From NCBI GenBank assembly GCA_010093705.1, contig MU006096.1, positions 1,111,908 through 1,175,907 on the forward strand: a stretch of 64,000 bases of DNA, written 5' to 3'. This DNA comes from Patellaria atrata CBS 101060 (taxonomy: Eukaryota; Ascomycota; Dothideomycetes; Patellariales; Patellariaceae). This document shows positions 59,871 through 64,000 of the stretch, piece after piece (position 1 is the stretch's first letter; every line of letters starts with the position of its first letter). The notes beneath the pieces were generated by a model. The model saw nothing but the letters and a program-made list of their open reading frames with translations, was not told the origin of the DNA and did not search any database. The position numbers and the translations under genes were made by a program.

Positions 59871-60722
59871 GAGCTGAGGGTTGTTCTTCGAGCAGCCTTG
59901 AGCATCAGTTCTTTGGCCGGTGCCCTTGAACAGCCACCACGACAGCATCATCGACTAGTTCTATACTTCTTGGACCTCCCGCGAACGTGTTGAACTTAGT
60001 GTCTTCAAAGTTCAGCACGCCTTTACTTGTCTCCTTATCTCTTTAGCACTCTGTTCCCTTACTTTACGACTTGCGACTGGAGAAACCCGCATGATTCACC
60101 GGTAAGTATTAGCAGTAGGATTGTAAAATATGATGATATTGGCATGCTTGGTTACGAACGAAGTTTAAAAATTCTCACGAGAGATTCAGGTAATGTCAGA
60201 ATGTTTTGAAGCTGGCTGGAAGCAAGGAGAAGAACATGTCTTGATTGGATAGCTAAACCTCAGGATGAAGAGAGAGACCATTCGACAAAGTTGTATAGTA
60301 TCTTAGTACGGCAATGATAAAAGCTTTTCAAATATTTGATTGCACCGTACTGTAGTTTTTTAGCCCAAAACGGTGATGTCACTAAGCAGACCTAAATCAG
60401 ATCACATTTGTCATACAGTGAAAGAAATCCTTATTACATATAAGTAAAGAAGAATATTTCTTGCTTCATGTTTGATACCTTATTCTGTATGACAAGATGA
60501 TGTAGGTTGATCTGCGGATACAATGCTGATATAAGCAGATTTTGAAATTACCTGCACTTGAGCCTCATCTTACGATGCCGGCGCCTCCGAACCGCATCAT
60601 CACCAACGTCTTTTCTCCACCACCGTCTAGTCCGAAGAACATACACCTTTCGCTACCGTGCTATTGAAGAGGCCCTTGATTCTACACAAAACAGAGCCCT
60701 TCTGGGCAATTCAAACGCCAAC
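59871..60722. other. Intergenic and KEI1 leader
   Basis: No gene. An ATG at 60574 opens a 30-codon upstream frame (PAPPNRIITNVFS) ending before the KEI1 start; it might act as an upstream ORF. Confidence 0.5.
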
Positions 60723-61779
60723 ATGGCACGGAGATCGATTTTCGAGATTCCAAAACCCAAGGTAACCTCCCTCTTGCCTGCCCCGAGACAAAGCTTCTGA
60801 GACATATGTCCCTTCTATATCACGTATTGGATACATTACACAGAGATTAACATACATATTATAGACATTCCTCTACCTCATGTCCCTCCGAACCGGTACT
60901 GAACTCATAACCCTAACCGTCCTTATCAATAAAATCTCCGGCTTCTATGGCATCCTCGCGCTTTTCACAGGCTTCCACCTCTCCTGGCTGCAACTATCCA
61001 TGTACATATACTCCATCCTAGCCGTCGTACTGACAGCATATCTCGCGCCACACATCCGGAAAGCATCGCCACTACAATGTCTCGCGCTCGCCTGGTTCTA
61101 CACCATCGACTCCATCATCAACGCCATCTTCACCGCCGTCTTCGGCGTCGCATGGTTCGTCATCCTTGCCCAGCACGCCGGGGAGAGGGACCCAACCCCA
61201 GGCGGTAAGACTATCGACGACACCGCCGGCTTCACGAGCCCCAAATACAACGTCAGCAAGGTAGACGTGGTAGCGACACCCGCGGACGCAACCGTACCCG
61301 CTCAGGACGCCGTGGCCATCGGATCCGGCGGACCGGCCGGCATCGGCAACGCCGTCTTCCAGAGCGGCAGCATGATGAGCATCACCGTCATCAGCGCCCT
61401 CTGGTGCCTGCGCGTCTACTTCATCTTCGTCATGATGGCGTATGCGCGCCTCGTGCTGCGCCAGCATATCACGCAGACTGCTGCCTCGAACTACCAGCTC
61501 CATACCGGCAGCACGTCGGAATCGGTGGCGGAAAACCCGTTCGCGGAGGACAAGGAAGAGGGCAAGGGATGGCAGGGCAATCTGGGTAGGGCTATGGTCA
61601 ACGTCGGCAAGAAGTACTGGCTCGGTAATGATGAGGATGGCGAGTGGATGCGGAACGTTGGAGGTAGATTTCGCAAGAGCACTGAGCCGGTAGGTGTGCT
61701 AGAGCGCGAAAGGAGGAGGAGAAGCGGTACCGGGCCGCCGGCTCCTCACAAGATGCCTCAGTTCGTTGAACAGAGGTGA
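60723..61779 (+). CDS. KEI1: Inositolphosphorylceramide synthase subunit Kei1
   Basis: Partner of the catalytic subunit Aur1 in the Golgi enzyme that makes inositolphosphorylceramide. Two exons, 60723-60761 and 60865-61779, encode 317 residues. The first exon gives MARRSIFEIPKPK and joins TFLYLMSLRTGTELITLTVL, the diagnostic start of the family (DUF1753). Four membrane helices follow: LITLTVLINKISGFYGILAL, WLQLSMYIYSILAVVLTAYL, the segment around AWFYTIDSIINAIFTAVFGV, and MMSITVISALWCLRVYFIFV. The cytosolic tail has ENPFAEDKEEGKGWQGNLGR, a typical NPF-type sorting region, and ends basic. The intron is 103 bp, long for this window. The frame is open upstream of the ATG, but no other ATG precedes it, so MARRS is the start. 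Confidence 0.95.
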
Positions 61780-63019
61780 GTCAGGGTAGGCTTCGGTGGT
61801 GATATTCTGATGACGATGCTACACAGAGTTGAGTTGGGACCGATGGATTCACGTTGGATAGGGTAATGGTGAGGGGAAGTACAGCTGGTTCACTACGTTG
61901 GATTCCGCTGGATGTAAGACCATGAGCAAGTCTATTCTCAACCTACGTACAGTACAGTAGAGTGCATACAACATTAATACCCAATTCGCACAAAGGGGTT
62001 TTTTATAGCAGTCTTGTTACACGGTCTATGTAGATAGAGAATCCTAGTCTCACGTGTGAATATAATTCCATGATACTCCGTCTACACAGCGATTATTCTG
62101 GAACTACATACGATCACACTGGGGATGTCAATTGTAAGGTACGTGTTCGTATAACTAACCCTTAGGTAGCAAATACACTATCGGTAACCTCCCCTCACAC
62201 CTTGAACTTGTGATTGTAGCAGATCATTAATAGAAACCTATACAAATCCGACATATCACAAAACGTCCAAATCCCCCATCACGAATCATTCATGAGATCC
62301 CAAACCCTCATCACGCAACCAATAGGATCGTCAGGCACGTCCCCGACCTGGCGTCGTCGATCACCCGCAAGCCGCATACATATCAAAGATGTCATTCATC
62401 CATGACCACAGTCTGAAATCATCCCAAGCACGGCAACTGACAAACATCATGCACTCAGGTAGGTTTTACGAAGGCAATTGATACCGAGGGCGAGGGATCG
62501 TGTGGTACAGTACGAACAACGTCGGCGATCACTGCTTTCTACGTATTTTCAGGAACACATGCCCCTGACTTGGTCGAAAGTTCAAGAATCAAGAATCCGG
62601 AATATACGTGCGTATAGAAGTGTTGGGTATCTAGGCTATACCTCCCATCTCTGCAATGGAGAGCGTGAGGACGCCCTTCCGATCAGTTCGGTTAGATTGG
62701 GAAAGCCCTGTCATGACTCCTGCTGTGCTCTGTGGGTGAAAAAGTGATGCCATCATCTTCCATAGCAGCTCCCAATTCCAGGTCCCAGACGTCATTAAAA
62801 TGCCTCTACCCGAGCCTTAGGAATGTGATTTGTACGTCAGGGTTACGCATCTTGACATCAGTATGTCATGACGTTCTCTCCCCCCTCTTCGAACCAGAAG
62901 GTTATAAAGAAGGGTACCGTAGCCCTCTGCTCTCTATTTCGTCTCCACACAACATTCAACTCCACAAAACCTACAACTTCACCTCATATCAACCAGAAAA
63001 CCACAAACCTCACGTCAAA
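61780..63019. other. Intergenic and con-10-like promoter
   Basis: GTACAGTACAG at 61947-61957 and GTACAGTAC at 62505-62513. The right end holds the promoter of the KGG gene (TATAAA and a CCCCCT word). No gene. Confidence 0.65.
62903..62908 (+). promoter_or_regulatory. TATA box of the con-10-like gene
   Basis: TATAAA in the context GGTTATAAAGAAGG, 112 bp upstream of the ATG, with a stress-element-like CCCCCT at 62881-62886 just before it. Position and sequence fit a strongly inducible promoter; binding is not shown. Confidence 0.6.
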
Positions 63020-63340
63020 ATGACCGATAACGAGAACCCCGGAAACTTCGCCAACCGTCCCAAGGACGAGGTTCGAGAAATCGCTCGCAAGGGTGGCCAG
63101 AGCAGCCACTCTGGTGGATTTGCGAGCATGGATCCCGACAAGCAGGCAAGTTTGAACTTTAACATCTCAGCTCCATCCTTCTTTTGAACTCGTTGTGCTG
63201 ACCCTTCACAGAGGGAAATCGCATCCATGGGCGGCAAAGCCTCAAGCGGCTCCTTCGAGCCCGGCAGCGAGAAAGCGAAGGAAGCTGGCCGTAAGGGCGG
63301 ATCGGTCACCAAGGCCGATACCATGGACGATGACGAGTAG
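63020..63340 (+). CDS. con-10: Con-10-like stress/conidiation protein (KGG repeats)
   Basis: Small hydrophilic protein of 84 residues. In Neurospora con-10 is strongly induced during conidiation and by light, and KGG proteins are linked with desiccation and stress tolerance. Two exons: 63020-63145 and 63212-63340. The first ends in DPDKQ, followed by a GCAAGT donor, so this is a GC-AG intron of 66 bp; a normal GT donor would not give the family sequence. The protein reads ENPGNFANRPKDEV, EIARKGGQSSHSGGFASMDP, REIASMGGKASSGSFEPGSE, EAGRKGGSVTKADTMDDDE. Three KGG/MGG repeats are visible. The uninterrupted frame through the intron gives a false C-terminus (ASLNFNISAPSFF). Confidence 0.93.
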
Positions 63341-63577
63341 GGTGGTATGGGATCGGAACGTCTATTCGGAACCGATTGATCCTGAGTGGTACTCGGGTGA
63401 TTGATTTGCCATCAAGAGATGTGGCTTTTGTTGCCGATGTCATAGGCAATTGAATGAAAAACAATCTTCCTAAAACTTGTGCTGTCTCTTGTTCTGTGAC
63501 ATTGCGATATCCTTGCGTCTATCAAAGTCACATAATGGATATGTAGCAACTTCATCTTGAACTGGATTGAGCAGAAA
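63341..63577. other. Gap between convergent con-10-like and SEN34 genes
   Basis: 237 bp of 3' flanks. No gene. Confidence 0.7.
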
Positions 63578-64000
63578 TCACATTCCAGCCCATTCTATGC
63601 AAAATGCTCTAACTCCATCTTCAGCTCTTTCAGAGTCACTTGGTTTAGCATTATGTTCTGTAGTTGGTTTCCCACCTATCATCAGTGCTTTCTTAACACC
63701 AGTACCCAGTCTGCCTCCTCCAATAAGGTCATTCACATCAAACTCTTCTTCCCAGCTAAATCCATTAGCTAGAAAGTGGCTGTGGTAGCGAAGAGGATCT
63801 CCCGGATATACTGTGTACTGACAGCCAAACCGTAGACCAGGCGTAACAAAATATCCTTGCGTTGCAAGATGAGCAAACAGAGGATATGAAGGAGGAACTT
63901 CCGGCAGCGGAAGTGACGGCGAAGGCGCATTAGGTGATAGAAGATGGTGTGAAGTCATAGGGGTTACGAAGAATCGCTCTTTGGTGACCACGCTCGTAGT
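63578..64000 (-). CDS. SEN34: tRNA-splicing endonuclease subunit Sen34 (C-terminal part)
   Basis: The end of a gene whose 5' part lies beyond the right edge. The frame stays open to the last base, and the apparent start at 63991 is GTG, so it is not the true beginning. The visible 140 residues hold the endonuclease fold: YPLFAHLATQGYFVTPGLRF, then GCQYTVYPGDPLRYHSHFLA, with the catalytic Tyr and His of the Y-H-K triad, and a Lys in GGGRLGTGVKKALMIGG. The C-terminus is VRAFCIEWAGM. Sen34 cuts the 3' splice site of precursor tRNAs. The PGDPLRYHSHF segment is close to Sen34 of yeast and human (YPGDPxRFHxHF) rather than Sen2. Confidence 0.88.
   Translation of the reverse strand, partial: TTSVVTKERFFVTPMTSHHLLSPNAPSPSLPLPEVPPSYPLFAHLATQGYFVTPGLRFGCQYTVYPGDPLRYHSHFLANGFSWEEEFDVNDLIGGGRLGTGVKKALMIGGKPTTEHNAKPSDSERAEDGVRAFCIEWAGM

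Noticed and set aside
60558-60722. In-frame extension upstream of KEI1
   Set aside because: It begins at TTG and contains no ATG; the family starts at MARRS.

Overview
This window is nuclear DNA of a filamentous ascomycete (Pezizomycotina). The genes are protein-coding, on both strands, split by short introns (mostly 46-100 bp) with GT-AG ends and yeast-like branch sites (CTAAC/TAAC), and separated by 0.2-2.3 kb. The set of families (con-10-type KGG protein, Kei1, a PHM7-like channel, a decayed F-box protein of a kind common in Helotiales) fits Leotiomycetes best; that placement is inference. No rRNA, tRNA, CRISPR array, intact transposon or virus-like element was recognised.

Left part (1-31.6 kb), mainly housekeeping: MCM6 (minus, cut by the left edge, two MluI cell-cycle boxes in its promoter); a broken F-box gene (plus); a reductase-like relic; an MFS/DHA1 transporter (minus); a conserved disordered protein of unknown function (minus); SYF1 (minus) divergent from VMA8 (plus, with an 11-nt micro-exon); a PHM7/CSC1-type calcium channel (plus) convergent with GAL10 UDP-glucose 4-epimerase (minus); a SUN-domain nuclear-envelope protein (plus) convergent with ARC1 (minus); and a DHA2-type MFS transporter (minus).

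Middle (32-40 kb): a class I glutamine amidotransferase, the Golgi apyrase YND1, and the divergent pair GPN2/BUB3 sharing a 212-bp promoter. A gene-free stretch at 36.1-37.2 kb is packed with copies of the palindromic unit GTACAGTAC/GTACTGTAC, which recurs in intergenic DNA across the whole window.

Right part (41.6-56.6 kb), the most unusual: five predicted type II membrane glycan-transfer enzymes in 15 kb. They are a GT8-like protein lacking the DxD motif, a GT34 (GMA12/MNN10) enzyme, a Stealth-family sugar-phosphate transferase with an EF-hand, and two convergent GT25 paralogues. Among them lies a secreted Thr/Tyr-rich protein with Kex2-like sites. Together they could build and carry a phosphodiester-containing surface glycan; this is a hypothesis from gene content and proximity only.

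Right end (58-64 kb): an orphan RING protein, KEI1 (inositolphosphorylceramide synthase subunit), a con-10-like gene with a GC-AG intron, and the C-terminal part of SEN34 cut by the window edge.

Exon limits were worked out by hand from splice signals and reading phase, with no transcript data.
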